NCBI RefSeq assembly: GCF_014191725.1
Contig: NZ_JACHWZ010000001.1
Location: 248,001 to 312,000 of the forward strand
Direction of reading: 5' to 3'
DNA length: 64,000 nucleotides
Source: Microbulbifer rhizosphaerae
GTDB taxonomy: Bacteria > Pseudomonadota > Gammaproteobacteria > Pseudomonadales > Cellvibrionaceae
Below are positions 18,798 to 29,443 of the stretch, one piece after another. The notes beneath the pieces were generated by a model. It saw only the letters and a program-made list of their open reading frames with translations. It was not told where the DNA came from and made no database searches. The translations under genes and the position numbers were made by a program. Position 1 is the stretch's first letter; each line of letters begins with the position of its first letter.

Positions 18798-20258
18798 ATG
18801 TCTCTGGTAGAACCCACAGTGCAACAAAACCGCTACAGCGTACCCGCGATGCGTCGCATTCGCCGCATCCATTTTATCGGTGTCGGCGGTGCCGGCATGA
18901 GCGGTATCGCCGAAGTGCTGCAGAATCAGGGCTACGAGGTTTCCGGTTCCGACCTGCGCGAATCCCCGGCGACGGGGCGGCTTCGCGAGCTGGGCGTAAA
19001 AGTTCAGATCGGCCACAGCGAGGACAATATTCGCGGGGTGGATGTAGTGGTGAATTCCTCTGCAATTCACGGCGACAATCCGGAACTGGCGGCGGCACGG
19101 AAGAAGCGCATACCCGTGGTACGCCGTGCGGAGATGCTGGGCGAGTTGATGCGCTACCGCTACGGCATCGCGGTGGCTGGCACTCACGGCAAGACCACTA
19201 CCACCAGTTTGATCGCGTCGATTTTCGCCGCGGACAAGAAAGACCCGACATTCGTGATCGGCGGTCTGGTGAACAGCGCCGGCGCCAATGCGTCACTGGG
19301 AGAAAGCCGCTACCTGATCGCCGAGGCGGACGAGAGCGATGCCTCTTTTATCCACCTGCAGCCGATGGTGACGGTGGTGACCAATATCGATGCCGACCAT
19401 ATGGAGACTTACGGCGGCGACTTCGGAAAGGTCAAACAGATATTTATCGATTTCGTGCACAACCTGCCGTTCTACGGCCTGGCGGTGGTGTGCGGCGACG
19501 ACCCCAATGTCCGCGAGGTGATACCGAAGCTGTCGCGGCCAGTGTCCACTTACGGTTTCGAAGAGGGCAATGATTACCGCATACGCGAGGTGAAGCAGGA
19601 GTCGCTGCGCAGCCATTTCAGTGTGCAGCGTCCGGACGGCAGCCTGCTGGATGTGTGTGTGAACACTCCCGGTATTCACAATGTGCTGAATGCCACTGCG
19701 GCGATTGCCGTGGCCACTGACGAGGGGATCGGGGACGATGCCATTCGCGAGGGCCTGCGGGGGTTCCAGGGCGTGGGCCGGCGTTTCCAGATCTACGGCC
19801 AGTATTCCGTGACCGACGACGGCGATGCGGAAAAGGTCATGCTGGTGGACGATTACGGTCACCATCCGCGGGAAGTGGCGGCGACGATTCAGACAGTGCG
19901 CGACGGCTGGCCGGAGCGGCGTTTGGTCATGGTCTACCAGCCGCACCGCTATACCCGCACGCGGGACCTGTTCGAGGATTTTGTGCAGGTGTTGTCGCAG
20001 GTGGATAAGTTGATCCTGTTGGACGTGTACAGCGCAGGCGAGTCGCCCATTCCCGGTGCGGATGGCCGTACCCTGGCGAGGAGCCTGCGCAATCGCGGCC
20101 AGGTGGACCCGATTTTTATCGAGGAAGTGGAGCAGGTACCCCCGGTGCTCGCGGACCTGCTGGAGCCGGGCGATATCGTGCTGACCCAGGGGGCCGGCAA
20201 TGTGGGCACACTGGCGCAGCAGCTGGCGGCTTGGCGTCTGGGTGATAGGGGGCAATAA
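18798..20258 (+). CDS. murC: MurC, UDP-MurNAc:L-alanine ligase
   Basis: 486 residues. Rossmann start [21 protein letters not shown]-loop [17 protein letters not shown] around 127-143, EADESDASF, and the C-terminal [14 protein letters not shown] and YQPHRYTRT. It begins stem-peptide synthesis by adding L-alanine. It is one base after the murG stop. Downstream one expects ddl, but a block of repeats follows. Confidence 0.97.
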   Translation: MSLVEPTVQQNRYSVPAMRRIRRIHFIGVGGAGMSGIAEVLQNQGYEVSGSDLRESPATGRLRELGVKVQIGHSEDNIRGVDVVVNSSAIHGDNPELAAARKKRIPVVRRAEMLGELMRYRYGIAVAGTHGKTTTTSLIASIFAADKKDPTFVIGGLVNSAGANASLGESRYLIAEADESDASFIHLQPMVTVVTNIDADHMETYGGDFGKVKQIFIDFVHNLPFYGLAVVCGDDPNVREVIPKLSRPVSTYGFEEGNDYRIREVKQESLRSHFSVQRPDGSLLDVCVNTPGIHNVLNATAAIAVATDEGIGDDAIREGLRGFQGVGRRFQIYGQYSVTDDGDAEKVMLVDDYGHHPREVAATIQTVRDGWPERRLVMVYQPHRYTRTRDLFEDFVQVLSQVDKLILLDVYSAGESPIPGADGRTLARSLRNRGQVDPIFIEEVEQVPPVLADLLEPGDIVLTQGAGNVGTLAQQLAAWRLGDRGQ

Positions 20259-20299
20259 ATGTGGATGGATCGGCGGAATTGCCCGTTTGTGCAGAACCA

Positions 20300-20480
20300 T
20301 GTAGGAGCCTGCTTGCAGGCGAAGGGCAGTGGCAAGAGGCTCCGGGCATGCCATCCCTGGCGCAACACCTTCGCTTTCGTTCCGGCCCCGGCCCCGCCAT
20401 CCATGGCGGGTCGCCAAGCCGCGCACAAAGCGATGCTTTGTAAGCGCGCGACTTGGCCCTGCAAGCAGGCTCCTACAGGG
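20300..20480. repeat. Repeat block in the usual place of ddl (family B inverted pair)
   Basis: TGTAGGAGCCTGCTTGCAGGCGAA at 20300-20323 in pieces (TGTAGGAGCCTGC, TTGCAGGCGAA) and its reverse complement at 20456-20477 bracket about 130 bases with no good gene. The same unit recurs at 31331, 38563, 48216-48291 and 56962-57035. The 235 bases between murC and ftsQ hold only this and the family D unit at 20491-20519. Confidence 0.8.
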
Positions 20481-20493
20481 GAGACACCATAGG

Positions 20494-21321
20494 ATGGGCA
20501 AAGCGCAGCGTGCCCATCAAATCGCGCAGCGCGGCGCCCGGCGCATTGCGGACAATCGTGAAGGAGAAAGCCGCAGCAGACTCCTTCCGCTGCTGCTTGC
20601 GATAGCGGCCATCGCCCTGCTGGCGGGCCTGAGTTATACGGGTCTGTGGCTGTGGCAGCGGGCACCGGTTGCGGAACTGAGCCGGGTGGATGCGCTGGAG
20701 CATGTGCGGGTCAAGGGCCCGTTTCGCGCGGTGAATCAGCGCGAGGTGGAGGAAATCCTGCTGCCGTTTTTACAGCGGGGTTTTTTCTCTCTGGACATAG
20801 GTGCGATACGCGAAGCGCTGTTGCAGCACCCATGGATCGTCGGCGCTTCGGTCAGCCGGCGCTGGCCCCGGGGCGTCGAGGTCCAGGTGGAAGAGGCGCG
20901 CCCGCTGGCGGTCTGGGGAAAGGATAAATTGCTGGTAGCCAGCGGCGAACTGCTGCCGCGACCGCCGGGCATGCACACCGGGCGCCTGCCGGAACTGGCG
21001 GGCGATGAGGAGCTGGTGGAGCGCATCATGTCGCAGTATCGGGCGCTGGCGGGGCTGCTGACCACGCGGGATATGGAGGTGAAGCGGTTGTCCTTCGACG
21101 ATCTGGCCGGCTGGCACCTGGAACTGGTTTCCGGTGTGGAGCTGCACCTGGGGCACGATGAACTGCTGGAGCGGGTAAACCGTTTCCTGAGCCTGAGCCG
21201 GGGAGTACTGGCGCCGCACCTGGAAAAGATCGCGCGGGTGGACACGCGATACAGCAATGCTGTTGCGGTGCGTTTCAGAGAACAGAAGACAGAGGCCAAA
21301 AAACCGAAGGCAGAGGAATAA
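20494..21321 (+). CDS. ftsQ: FtsQ, cell division protein
   Basis: 275 residues. A basic cytoplasmic tail, one membrane helix (about 33-52, LLPLLLAIAAIALLAGLSY), the POTRA domain from VRVKGPFRAVNQREVEEIL with HPWIVGASVSRRWPRGVEV, then the FtsQ beta-domain. It links FtsL/B to the divisome. ATG 20494 follows GTGTCTCCC-poor sequence with weak binding site AGG; the first nine codons are themselves the family D repeat GGATGGGCAAAGCGCAGCGT. Another in-frame start further upstream lies in the repeat block and is unlikely. The tail ends in lysine-rich QKTEAKKPKAEE. Confidence 0.9.
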   Translation: MGKAQRAHQIAQRGARRIADNREGESRSRLLPLLLAIAAIALLAGLSYTGLWLWQRAPVAELSRVDALEHVRVKGPFRAVNQREVEEILLPFLQRGFFSLDIGAIREALLQHPWIVGASVSRRWPRGVEVQVEEARPLAVWGKDKLLVASGELLPRPPGMHTGRLPELAGDEELVERIMSQYRALAGLLTTRDMEVKRLSFDDLAGWHLELVSGVELHLGHDELLERVNRFLSLSRGVLAPHLEKIARVDTRYSNAVAVRFREQKTEAKKPKAEE

Positions 21322-21406
21322 TGAAGAAGAGAATTAGGGGCTGCACTGCACATATTCTGACTTCTGTCATCCGTCCTCTGACTTCTGAAACCGAGGTTGG
21401 TAAAAA

Positions 21407-22645
21407 ATGACACAAGCATCCGATCACCGCATGATCGTGGGTCTGGATATCGGCACATCCAAGGTGGTCGCCATCGTCGGCGAGGTCTCCGACAGTGGCG
21501 AGTTGAATATCGTCGGTATCGGCTCGCACAGATCCACCGGGATGAAAAAAGGTGTGGTGGTGAATATCGAATCCACGGTGCAGTCGATTCAGCGCGCGGT
21601 GGAAGAGGCGGAGCTGATGGCCGGTTGTGAGATTCACTCGGTCTACGCGGGCATTGCCGGCAGCCATATCCGCAGCCTGAATTCCCACGGCATAGTGGCG
21701 ATCAAGGATCGCGAGGTGACCCAGCAGGACCTGGACCGGGTTATAGACGCCGCGCGCGCGGTGGCCATTCCCGCGGACCAGAAAATCCTGCACACGCTGC
21801 CGCAGGAATTCCTGATCGACAGCCAGGAAGGGGTCAAGGAACCGCTGGGGATGTCCGGCGTGCGCCTGGAGGCGAAGGTGCACCTGGTCAGCGGCGCGGT
21901 GAACGCGGCACAGAATATCGAGAAGTGCATTCGTCGCTGTGGCCTGGAGGTGGAGGACGTCATTCTGGAGCAGTTGGCCTCCAGCTACTCGGTGCTCACC
22001 GAGGATGAAAAGGAGTTGGGCGTGTGCATGGTGGATATCGGCGGCGGTACCACGGATATCGCCGTGTTCACCGGCGGTGCCATTCGCCACACGGGGGTGA
22101 TTCCCATCGCCGGCGACCAGGTGACCAACGATATCGCCATGGCCCTGCGCACGCCCACGCCCCACGCGGAGGAGCTGAAAATCAAATACGCCTGCGCCCT
22201 GGCCAAGCTGGCGCGGGAGAGCGAGACAATCAAGGTGCCCAGCGTCGGCGACCGTGCGCCGCGGGATCTGTCGAGGCAGGCGCTGGCCGAAGTGGTTGAA
22301 CCGCGCTACGACGAGCTGTTTACGCTGGTGCAGGCGGAACTGCGCCGCAGCGGCTTCGAGGATCTGTGCGCGGCGGGCGTGGTGCTCACCGGAGGCTCAT
22401 CGAAGATGGAGGGCGCGGTGGAACTGGCAGAGGAAATTTTCCACATGCCGGTGCGCCTAGCGGTGCCCCAGGGCATTGCCGGCCTCACCGATATCGTGAG
22501 CAACCCGATTTATTCCACCGGCGTGGGCCTGCTGATGTACGCCATGCAGCGGGAGGAGAGCAGCGATGCCACCAGGCCCCGCCCGGTACGCAATGAAAAC
22601 CAGTGGTGGGACAAGGTCAAACACTGGTTCCGCGGAAACCTGTAA
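21407..22645 (+). CDS. ftsA: FtsA, actin-like divisome protein
   Basis: 412 residues. Actin-fold phosphate loop IVGLDIGTSKVVAIVGEV near the start, the SHS2/1C domain (MKKGVVVNIESTVQSI), VDIGGGTTDIAVF, VVLTGGSSKMEG, and the C-terminal amphipathic membrane-binding helix NQWWDKVKHWFRGNL. It tethers FtsZ to the inner membrane. An 85-base gap follows ftsQ; the gap holds nothing I recognise. Confidence 0.97.
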   Translation: MTQASDHRMIVGLDIGTSKVVAIVGEVSDSGELNIVGIGSHRSTGMKKGVVVNIESTVQSIQRAVEEAELMAGCEIHSVYAGIAGSHIRSLNSHGIVAIKDREVTQQDLDRVIDAARAVAIPADQKILHTLPQEFLIDSQEGVKEPLGMSGVRLEAKVHLVSGAVNAAQNIEKCIRRCGLEVEDVILEQLASSYSVLTEDEKELGVCMVDIGGGTTDIAVFTGGAIRHTGVIPIAGDQVTNDIAMALRTPTPHAEELKIKYACALAKLARESETIKVPSVGDRAPRDLSRQALAEVVEPRYDELFTLVQAELRRSGFEDLCAAGVVLTGGSSKMEGAVELAEEIFHMPVRLAVPQGIAGLTDIVSNPIYSTGVGLLMYAMQREESSDATRPRPVRNENQWWDKVKHWFRGNL

Positions 22646-22651
22646 ACGGCA

Positions 22652-22724
22652 CTGTGGAAGCCTGCCCTGCAGGCGAATTGCCCCAAGCCCTGGCAAATAT
22701 CGCCTGCGGGGCAGGCTCCCACGG
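22652..22724. repeat. Palindromic repeat between ftsA and ftsZ (family B variant)
   Basis: TGTGGAAGCCTGCCCTGCAGG and a near reverse complement ending in GGCAGGCTCCCACGG form a stem of about 20 bases with a 30-base loop. It resembles the unit at 34339-34364. It could affect the ratio of ftsA to ftsZ message. Confidence 0.75.
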
Positions 22725-22787
22725 AAAAGCATTCTTTTAAGGATCGAATTAAAAAATTTTGGCATGAGCAAAAAAAGGGGAACAGAG

Positions 22788-23984
22788 ATGTTCGAACTAG
22801 TCGATAGCGTACAGGACAAGCCTGTCATCAAAGTGATCGGCGTTGGCGGCGGCGGCGGCAATGCGGTGAAGCATATGATCGTCAGCGAAGTGGAAGGTGT
22901 GGATTTCATCTGCGCCAACACCGACGCCCAGGCGCTGAAGGATATCCACGCGCGCACCATCCTGCAGTTGGGCAACAACATCACCCGCGGCCTGGGTGCC
23001 GGTGCCAATCCGGAGGTGGGTCGCCAGTCGGCTCTGGAGGACCGCGAGCGTATCGCCGAGGTGCTGCAGGGCGCGGACATGGTGTTTATCACCGCGGGCA
23101 TGGGTGGCGGTACCGGCACCGGCGGCGCGCCGATCGTGGCGGAGATCGCCAAGGACCTGGGTATTCTCACCGTGGCGGTGGTAACCCGCCCGTTCAAGAT
23201 CGAGGGGCGCAAGCGGGCACAGGTGGCCGAAGAGGGCATCCTCGAGCTGCGCGACAAGGTGGACTCGCTGATCAGTATCCCCAACGACCGCCTGCTGGAG
23301 GTGCTGGGCAGCAAGGTGACCATGAAGGGCGCCTACAAAGAGGCTGACAATGTGTTGCTGGGCGCAGTCCAGGGTATCGCCGACCTGATGATCCGCCCCG
23401 GCATCATGAATGTGGACTTTGCCGACGTGCGCACCGTTATGTCCGAGATGGGCATGGCGATGATGGGCTCCGGCTCGGCGGTGGGCGAGAACCGTGCCCG
23501 CGAGGCGGCGGAGAAAGCGGTGCGCAGCCCGCTGCTGGACAACGTCAACCTGCAGGGCGCCCGCGGCATCCTGGTGAATATCATCACCGGCAGCGAAGAG
23601 GGCGGCTGCCAGGAGCTGACCCTGGGCGAGTACTCCGAAGTGGGCGAAATCGTCCAGGAGATCGCCTCCGATGACGCTACCGTGGTGATCGGTACCGCGG
23701 TGGACGACAAGCTGGGTGACGAGATGCGGGTCACCGTGGTGGCCGCGGGTTTGGGTGAGGGCGCCCAGCAGGCGCGCCCCACCAAGGTGGTGGACAACAC
23801 CAGTCGCCGCGCGGAGATGCGCGATACCCGCGATTCCTCGGCCCTGGGTGGTCGCGAGAGCACGGATAACCGCGCGCGGGTGGAAAGCGAGCGTCCCAAG
23901 CGCCCGGCCCCGACGCTGAATCCGGCGGACGCGGATATGGAATACCTGGATATTCCCGCGTTCCTGCGCCGGCAGGCGGATTAG
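22788..23984 (+). CDS. ftsZ: FtsZ, tubulin-like division GTPase
   Basis: 398 residues. N-terminal GTP-binding loop KVIGVGGGGGNAV at ~16-28, the tubulin signature GMGGGTGTGGAPIVAEIA at ~105, the T7 segment with NVDFADVRTVM, and the C-terminal FtsA/ZipA-binding peptide EYLDIPAFLRRQAD. A variable linker (about 320-380) precedes it. ATG 22788 follows AGGGG; the frame is open upstream through the repeat but without family similarity. Confidence 0.97.
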   Translation: MFELVDSVQDKPVIKVIGVGGGGGNAVKHMIVSEVEGVDFICANTDAQALKDIHARTILQLGNNITRGLGAGANPEVGRQSALEDRERIAEVLQGADMVFITAGMGGGTGTGGAPIVAEIAKDLGILTVAVVTRPFKIEGRKRAQVAEEGILELRDKVDSLISIPNDRLLEVLGSKVTMKGAYKEADNVLLGAVQGIADLMIRPGIMNVDFADVRTVMSEMGMAMMGSGSAVGENRAREAAEKAVRSPLLDNVNLQGARGILVNIITGSEEGGCQELTLGEYSEVGEIVQEIASDDATVVIGTAVDDKLGDEMRVTVVAAGLGEGAQQARPTKVVDNTSRRAEMRDTRDSSALGGRESTDNRARVESERPKRPAPTLNPADADMEYLDIPAFLRRQAD

Positions 23985-24180
23985 CCCCGGGACCGCGGAG
24001 CTCCAGCTCCGCACGCGGGCCGCAGGCCCGCCGGTGGTGGATGCGCTTCGTTTATCCACCCTGCGGAATTGAAGCTTCGGGACTCGGGACTCGGTAGGCT
24101 GCGCCGGCTCCGGGGCGGAAACCCTGCTCATGTCACCCGGCCCTCCCCCGGGAGGGCCGGGGCTCCGCCCCGGGTCGACG
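23985..24180. repeat. Repeat-rich gap between ftsZ and lpxC
   Basis: It starts with a family C palindrome (GGAGCTCCAGCTCC, GCGGGCCGCAGGCCCGC, 23990-24032), then an inverted pair of the 7-bp GTCCCGA unit (24078-24092), then a GC palindrome around 24139-24162 (GGCCCTCCC / GGGAGGGCC). No T-run follows, so a classical terminator is not shown. Confidence 0.65.
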
Positions 24181-24325
24181 CGGGTTAACAATTTTTTACA
24201 GCGGTGTGACAGGTACAGGCCGTACAATGATGTTTACAGCCTGGAATTGGCGCTGAAGTCCTCGCGCTGAGCTATACTGAGGCGAGGGAGCGATGAACAG
24301 TACGGAATGACCGTTATGCCAGTTA

Positions 24326-24354
24326 TGGTTTTGGCGTTTGTTTTCTGCTATAGT
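24326..24354 (+). promoter_or_regulatory. Putative lpxC promoter with extended -10
   Basis: TGCTATAGT (24346-24354) is an extended -10; the -35 is weak. It lies 53 bases before the lpxC ATG. A second -10-like TATACT is at 24273-24278. Confidence 0.4.
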
Positions 24355-24407
24355 CGCCGGCTTGCCGCGGTCTTTGTGCCGCCTCTTTACCAGAGAACAC
24401 GACATCT

Positions 24408-25319
24408 ATGATCAAACAGCGCACACTCAAGAATGCTATTCGCGCCACCGGCGTGGGGCTACACACCGGCAAGAAGGTCGTCCTGACTCTGAAGCCGGCG
24501 CCTGTGGATACCGGCATAGTGTTCCGCCGGGTCGACCTGGACCCGGTGGTGGAAATTGAGGCTCGCGCGGAGAATGTCGGTGACACGCTGCTGTCCACCA
24601 CCCTGGTCAAAGACGATGTGCGCATCGCCACAGTGGAGCACCTGCTGTCCGCGATGGCCGGCCTGGGTATCGACAACGCTGTCGTCGAGCTCTCCGCCCA
24701 GGAAGTGCCGATTATGGACGGCAGTGCCGGCCCCTTCGTGTTCCTGATCCAGTCCGCGGGCATCCAGGAGCAATCGGCTCCGAAGAAATTCCTGCGCATC
24801 AAGAGGCCGGTAACCGTGGAAGAGGGCGACAAGGTGGCCAGCTTTCTGCCGTTCAACGGCTTTAAAGTGTCTTTCACCATCGATTTCGATCACCCGGTAT
24901 TCCAGGGGCGCAACCTGACTTCCTCGGTGGACTTTTCCAGCACCTCCTTCGTGAAGGAAGTGAGCCGTGCGCGCACCTTCGGTTTTATGCATGAGATCGA
25001 GTATCTGCGCTCCAAGGGTCTGGTACAGGGTGGCAGCGTGGACAACGCCATTGTGATCGACCAGTACCGCATTCTGAATGAGGGCGGGTTACGCTACGAA
25101 GACGAATTTGTTAAACACAAGATTCTGGACGCCATCGGCGACCTCTATCTGCTGGGCACCAGCCTGATCGGCGAGTTCAGGGCGCACAAGTCCGGACACG
25201 CCCTCAATAACAAATCCCTGCGCACCTTGATGGCGCAGGAGGACGCCTGGGAGATGGTGACCTTCGAAGACGAAGAGGAAGCGCCTATCTCCTACGTCAA
25301 ACCGATACTGGCGGTATAG
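24408..25319 (+). CDS. lpxC: LpxC, UDP-3-O-acyl-GlcNAc deacetylase
   Basis: 303 residues. The zinc ligands and catalytic groups are in [15 protein letters not shown] (first His), [16 protein letters not shown] (His and Asp) and [14 protein letters not shown] (general acid/base His). It carries out the committed step of lipid A synthesis in the cytoplasm. The C-terminus (SYVKPILAV) is of normal length. The place after ftsZ is standard in gammaproteobacteria. Confidence 0.97.
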   Translation: MIKQRTLKNAIRATGVGLHTGKKVVLTLKPAPVDTGIVFRRVDLDPVVEIEARAENVGDTLLSTTLVKDDVRIATVEHLLSAMAGLGIDNAVVELSAQEVPIMDGSAGPFVFLIQSAGIQEQSAPKKFLRIKRPVTVEEGDKVASFLPFNGFKVSFTIDFDHPVFQGRNLTSSVDFSSTSFVKEVSRARTFGFMHEIEYLRSKGLVQGGSVDNAIVIDQYRILNEGGLRYEDEFVKHKILDAIGDLYLLGTSLIGEFRAHKSGHALNNKSLRTLMAQEDAWEMVTFEDEEEAPISYVKPILAV

Positions 25320-25330
25320 CCTGAGAGCAC

Positions 25331-25361
25331 AAAAACCGGCACGAAAATTGCCGGTTTTTTT
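25331..25361 (+). terminator. Rho-independent terminator of lpxC
   Basis: AAAAACCGGC and GCCGGTTTTTT form a 10-bp stem followed by the T-run, eleven bases after the lpxC stop. The remaining 260 bases before the peptidase gene contain one small hairpin (GCGGAC-ATTAG-GTCCGC near 25400) and no gene I can support; a dciA (DUF721) gene often found here is absent. Confidence 0.88.
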
Positions 25362-25621
25362 GTGAGACATATCTCTAGTGTTGAGAGTGCATCTATTTGG
25401 GCGGACATTAGGTCCGCCGCTACAAGCGTATGAAGCGGTTCCTGCCATTTTGTGCGCTTGTAACAATTTTTGTCAGCTGACAAGTGTTACATTGGGCACG
25501 TCAGTCAGCTGAACAGCCATCTGGACGGCGTGAGACGAAGCATGGAAGTGGGTAGTCGGGCTTCGGCACAGAGCAATACGAAAACAACAAATTGTCGTAA
25601 TTCACACACGCCTGTCCTGTT

Positions 25622-26557
25622 ATGAAAGTAATCCTGGTCAATGAGCGCGGCGGTACGCGCAGCTTTAACTTTGGCGGCCTGAGTAGGGCGCTGCTGGGGC
25701 TGTGTCTGCTGGGTTTACCGGTGGGAGCCTTCTGGATCGGCATCAACCTGCCGGTGGCGGAGACGGATGCCTTCGATTCCCGCACCGCCAAAGCCTGGAA
25801 CAAGGCTCTGCGCAAGCAGCAGCAGCAGATCGAAGAGGCCGACCGTCAGGCCCACGAGCAGCTCACGGCATTTACCGTAAAACTGGCGGAAATGCAGGCC
25901 CGCCTTACCCGCCTCGATGCTCTCGGTGAACGCCTCACCACTGTCGCCAAGTTGGACCAGGGCGAATTCCAATTCGGCAACGCCCCCGCCGTGGGGGGGC
26001 CGGAAGACCCGGGTATCGCCGGCGCCTCTGAGCTGCCCTACCAGCCGCCGGAGTTCCTCGAGGTTATCGACGACCTGTCCGATCAAATCGAAGACCGCCA
26101 GATGCAACTGGCCACCCTGGAATCGCTAATGGCCAGGCGCCAGTTGCAGGACGAGCAGTTTATCGCCGGCCGGCCCATCAGCCGCGGCTGGATGTCCTCC
26201 CGCTACGGTTATCGCACCGACCCCTTCAGCGGCCGCCGCTCCTGGCACAAAGGGGTGGATTTTGCCGGCAAGAAAGGCTCCGACGTGGTCTCAGTGGCCG
26301 CCGGGGTAGTGACCTGGGCGGAGGACCGCCACGGTTACGGCAAGCTGGTGGAAATCAACCACGGCAATGGCTACAAGACCCGCTACGGTCACAATAGCGA
26401 CGTCAAGGTCAAAGTGGGCGACGTGGTGAAGAAGGGGCAGGTGATTGCCCTGATGGGCTCCAGCGGCCGCTCCACCGGTCCCCACGTGCACTTCGAGGTC
26501 TACAAGAACGACCGCCCGGTAGACCCCGCCAGCTACATTCGCCGCACCGGCAGATAA
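25622..26557 (+). CDS. M23 family (LytM) metallopeptidase, membrane anchored
   Basis: 311 residues. One N-terminal membrane helix (about 18-43), a coiled coil (KALRKQQQQIEEADRQAHEQL, LEVIDDLSDQIEDRQMQL), then a LytM domain. Zinc ligands are in WHKGVDFAG (HxxxD) and GPHVHFEV (HxH), with the paired RYGHNS. So catalytic residues look complete and it should cleave peptide cross-links in the periplasm. The arrangement lpxC-M23-secA is known from pseudomonads. Confidence 0.92.
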   Translation: MKVILVNERGGTRSFNFGGLSRALLGLCLLGLPVGAFWIGINLPVAETDAFDSRTAKAWNKALRKQQQQIEEADRQAHEQLTAFTVKLAEMQARLTRLDALGERLTTVAKLDQGEFQFGNAPAVGGPEDPGIAGASELPYQPPEFLEVIDDLSDQIEDRQMQLATLESLMARRQLQDEQFIAGRPISRGWMSSRYGYRTDPFSGRRSWHKGVDFAGKKGSDVVSVAAGVVTWAEDRHGYGKLVEINHGNGYKTRYGHNSDVKVKVGDVVKKGQVIALMGSSGRSTGPHVHFEVYKNDRPVDPASYIRRTGR

Positions 26558-26695
26558 CAGCTAATCTCTCCGTATCGCGCACCGGCAGCTCCCGCGGGGA
26601 GTTGCGAGTCGTTGCGCCTTCCTGTTTACTTGCACCCCTTTACGGGTGATTCCCGCGGCCCACGCCGCAATCCAGATTCAAGTGGTTTCTACATA

Positions 26696-29443
26696 ATGAT
26701 TGGCACACTGATAAAAGCAGTCTTCGGCACCAAAAATGATCGCGAACTGAAACGCATGCGCCGCGTGGTGACACAGGTGAACGCGCTGGAGGAGGAATAC
26801 CAGCAGCTCGACGACGATGCGCTGAAAGCCAAGACAGCGGAATTCAAGCAGCGCCTCGCCGATGGCGAGACCCTGGATCAACTGCTGCCGGAGGCCTTCG
26901 CCGCGGTGCGCGAGGCCAGCAGCCGTACCCTGGGCCTGCGCCATTTCGACGTCCAGCTGATCGGCGGCATGACCCTGCACGAGGGCCACATCGCAGAGAT
27001 GCGCACCGGCGAGGGCAAGACCCTGGTGGCCACGCTGCCCGCCTACCTGAACGCGCTGGAGGACAAGGGTGTACATATCGTCACCGTGAACGATTACCTG
27101 GCCAGCCGCGACGCCAACTGGATGCGCCCGGTGTACGAATTTCTCGGCCTCACTGTGGGCGTGATCGTCTCCCAGCAGCCCCCGGAGGAGAAAAAAGCGG
27201 CATACCAGGCGGATATTACCTACGGCACTAACAACGAATTCGGTTTCGACTACCTGCGCGACAACATGGTGCTGCGCAGAGAAGACCGCACCCAGCGCCC
27301 GCAGAACTTCGCCATCGTCGACGAGGTGGACTCCATTCTGATCGACGAAGCGCGTACGCCGCTGATTATTTCCGGCGCCGCCGAGGATTCCTCACACCTC
27401 TACCTGGCCATGAACAAACTGGTGCCACAGCTGCAGAGGGCGGAAGAGGGCGGCGAAGGCCACTACACAGTGGACGAGAAGACCCGCCAGGTGGAACTCA
27501 CCGAGGAGGGCCACCAGTTGATCGAGGACCTGCTCGCACGCAGCGGCCTACTGAAGGAAGAAGAGTCCCTCTACTCCCCGGGCAACCTGGGCCTGCTGCA
27601 CCATGTGCACGCGGCGCTGCGCGCCCATGTGCTGTTCCATAAAGATGTGGATTACATAGTGCAGAATGGCCAAGTGGTACTGATCGACGAGCACACCGGC
27701 CGTACCATGCCCGGCCGTCGGTTGTCCGAGGGATTGCACCAGGCGCTGGAGGCGAAGGAAAACGTCCAGATACAGAGCGAGAGCCAGACCCTGGCCTCCA
27801 CCACCTTCCAAAACCTGTTCCGCTTCTACCCCAAGCTGTCGGGCATGACCGGTACCGCGGATACCGAGGCGTTCGAATTCCGCCAGATCTACGGCCTGGA
27901 CGTGGTGGTGATTCCCACCAACAAACCCACGCAGCGGGACGACCTCAACGATCTGGTCTATCTGAGCACGGACGAAAAGATGGAGGCCATTATCGAGGAC
28001 ATCAAGTACTGCCGTGACAAGCAGGCGCCGATCCTCGTGGGCACCGCTTCCATCGAAACTTCCGAGGCGATGTCCCAGCGCCTGACCAAGGCCGGTATCA
28101 AGCACCAGGTGCTCAACGCGAAATACCACGAGCGCGAGGCGCAGATCATCGCCCAGGCGGGCCGCCCGGGCACAGTCACCATCGCCACCAATATGGCCGG
28201 TCGCGGTACCGATATCGTGCTCGGCGGCAACTGGGAGGCGGAGGTCGAGGAGCTGCGCGAGAAAGAACAGCGCGAGCCCACAGAAGCGGAAATCGAGGCG
28301 GTCAAAGCCGAGTGGCAGAAGCGCCACGACACGGTGATCGAGGCCGGCGGCCTGCATATTATCGGCACCGAGCGCCACGAATCCCGCCGCATCGACAACC
28401 AGCTGCGCGGCCGCGCCGGCCGCCAGGGCGACCCCGGGGTGACCCGTTTCTACCTGTCCCTGGAAGACAACCTGATGCGCATCTTCGCCTCCGACCGGGT
28501 GAAGAACTTTATGCAGATGCTGGGTATGGAGAAAGGCGAGGCCATCGAGCACCGCATGGTTTCCAACGCCATCGAGAAGGCCCAGCGCCGCGTGGAGGGC
28601 CGTAACTTCGATATCCGCAAGCAGTTGCTGGAATACGACGACGTGGCCAACGACCAGCGCCGGGTGATCTACGGTCAGCGCAACGAACTGCTGGAAGCGG
28701 AAACCATCAGCGACACCATTGCCGCGATTCGCGAGGACGTGGTCAACGAACTGATCTCCGGTTTCATGCCACCGCAGAGTGTGGAAGAACAGTGGGATAT
28801 TCCCGGCCTGGAAAAACAGCTCGCCGGCGAACTGGGCCTGGAGCTACCGGTTCAGCAGTGGCTGGACGAAGACCGCACCCTGCACGAGGAGAGCCTGCGC
28901 GAAAAAATTATCCAAGAGGCCCAGAAGGCCTACGCGACCAAGGTAGAGCGAATAGCCGAGTCCTCCGGCGACGCCAACCTGATGCCCACCATCGAGCGGC
29001 AGATCATGCTGCAGGTGTTGGACCAACTGTGGAAGGAACACCTCGCGAGCCAGGACCACCTGCGCGCCGGCATCGGCCTGCGGGCCTACGCCAACAAGAA
29101 TCCCAAACAGGAGTTCAAGCGCGAGTCCTTCCACCTGTTCCAGAGCATGCTCGACAATCTCAAGCACGAGGTGATCCGCATCCTCGCCCATGTCGAGCCC
29201 ATGACCCGCGAGCAGATGGAAGAAATGGAACAGCGCCGCCTGGAACAGCAGCGCCGCCAGCAACTGGAACTGCAACATGCCCAGGCCTCGGCCATGCCCG
29301 AAGCGGAAGAAGCGGACATAGCCGCTCCGCCGCCGACGCGCCGCGGCCCCAAGGTGGGCCGCAACGACCCTTGCCCCTGTGGCTCCGGCAAAAAATACAA
29401 ACAGTGCCACGGCAAGCTCGCCTCCTCCACCACCTCTCGATAG
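26696..29443 (+). CDS. secA: SecA, preprotein translocase ATPase
   Basis: 915 residues. DEAD-like motor with Walker [21 protein letters not shown] near residue 102, Walker [21 protein letters not shown], second RecA fold with [16 protein letters not shown], and the C-terminal zinc tail [15 protein letters not shown]. It drives Sec export from the cytoplasmic face. ATG 26696 gives the usual [18 protein letters not shown] start; the frame is open earlier but not conserved. Confidence 0.98.
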   Translation: MIGTLIKAVFGTKNDRELKRMRRVVTQVNALEEEYQQLDDDALKAKTAEFKQRLADGETLDQLLPEAFAAVREASSRTLGLRHFDVQLIGGMTLHEGHIAEMRTGEGKTLVATLPAYLNALEDKGVHIVTVNDYLASRDANWMRPVYEFLGLTVGVIVSQQPPEEKKAAYQADITYGTNNEFGFDYLRDNMVLRREDRTQRPQNFAIVDEVDSILIDEARTPLIISGAAEDSSHLYLAMNKLVPQLQRAEEGGEGHYTVDEKTRQVELTEEGHQLIEDLLARSGLLKEEESLYSPGNLGLLHHVHAALRAHVLFHKDVDYIVQNGQVVLIDEHTGRTMPGRRLSEGLHQALEAKENVQIQSESQTLASTTFQNLFRFYPKLSGMTGTADTEAFEFRQIYGLDVVVIPTNKPTQRDDLNDLVYLSTDEKMEAIIEDIKYCRDKQAPILVGTASIETSEAMSQRLTKAGIKHQVLNAKYHEREAQIIAQAGRPGTVTIATNMAGRGTDIVLGGNWEAEVEELREKEQREPTEAEIEAVKAEWQKRHDTVIEAGGLHIIGTERHESRRIDNQLRGRAGRQGDPGVTRFYLSLEDNLMRIFASDRVKNFMQMLGMEKGEAIEHRMVSNAIEKAQRRVEGRNFDIRKQLLEYDDVANDQRRVIYGQRNELLEAETISDTIAAIREDVVNELISGFMPPQSVEEQWDIPGLEKQLAGELGLELPVQQWLDEDRTLHEESLREKIIQEAQKAYATKVERIAESSGDANLMPTIERQIMLQVLDQLWKEHLASQDHLRAGIGLRAYANKNPKQEFKRESFHLFQSMLDNLKHEVIRILAHVEPMTREQMEEMEQRRLEQQRRQQLELQHAQASAMPEAEEADIAAPPPTRRGPKVGRNDPCPCGSGKKYKQCHGKLASSTTSR

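Noticed and set aside
20329-20493. N-terminal extension of FtsQ
   Set aside because: It is read from repeat DNA; the ATG at 20494 gives a normal length.
24139-24162. Terminator after ftsZ
   Set aside because: Strong GC palindrome but no following T-run, so left as a repeat.
22797-24227. Minus-strand frame of 476 codons opposite ftsZ
   Set aside because: Antisense shadow of a conserved gene, no recognisable domain.
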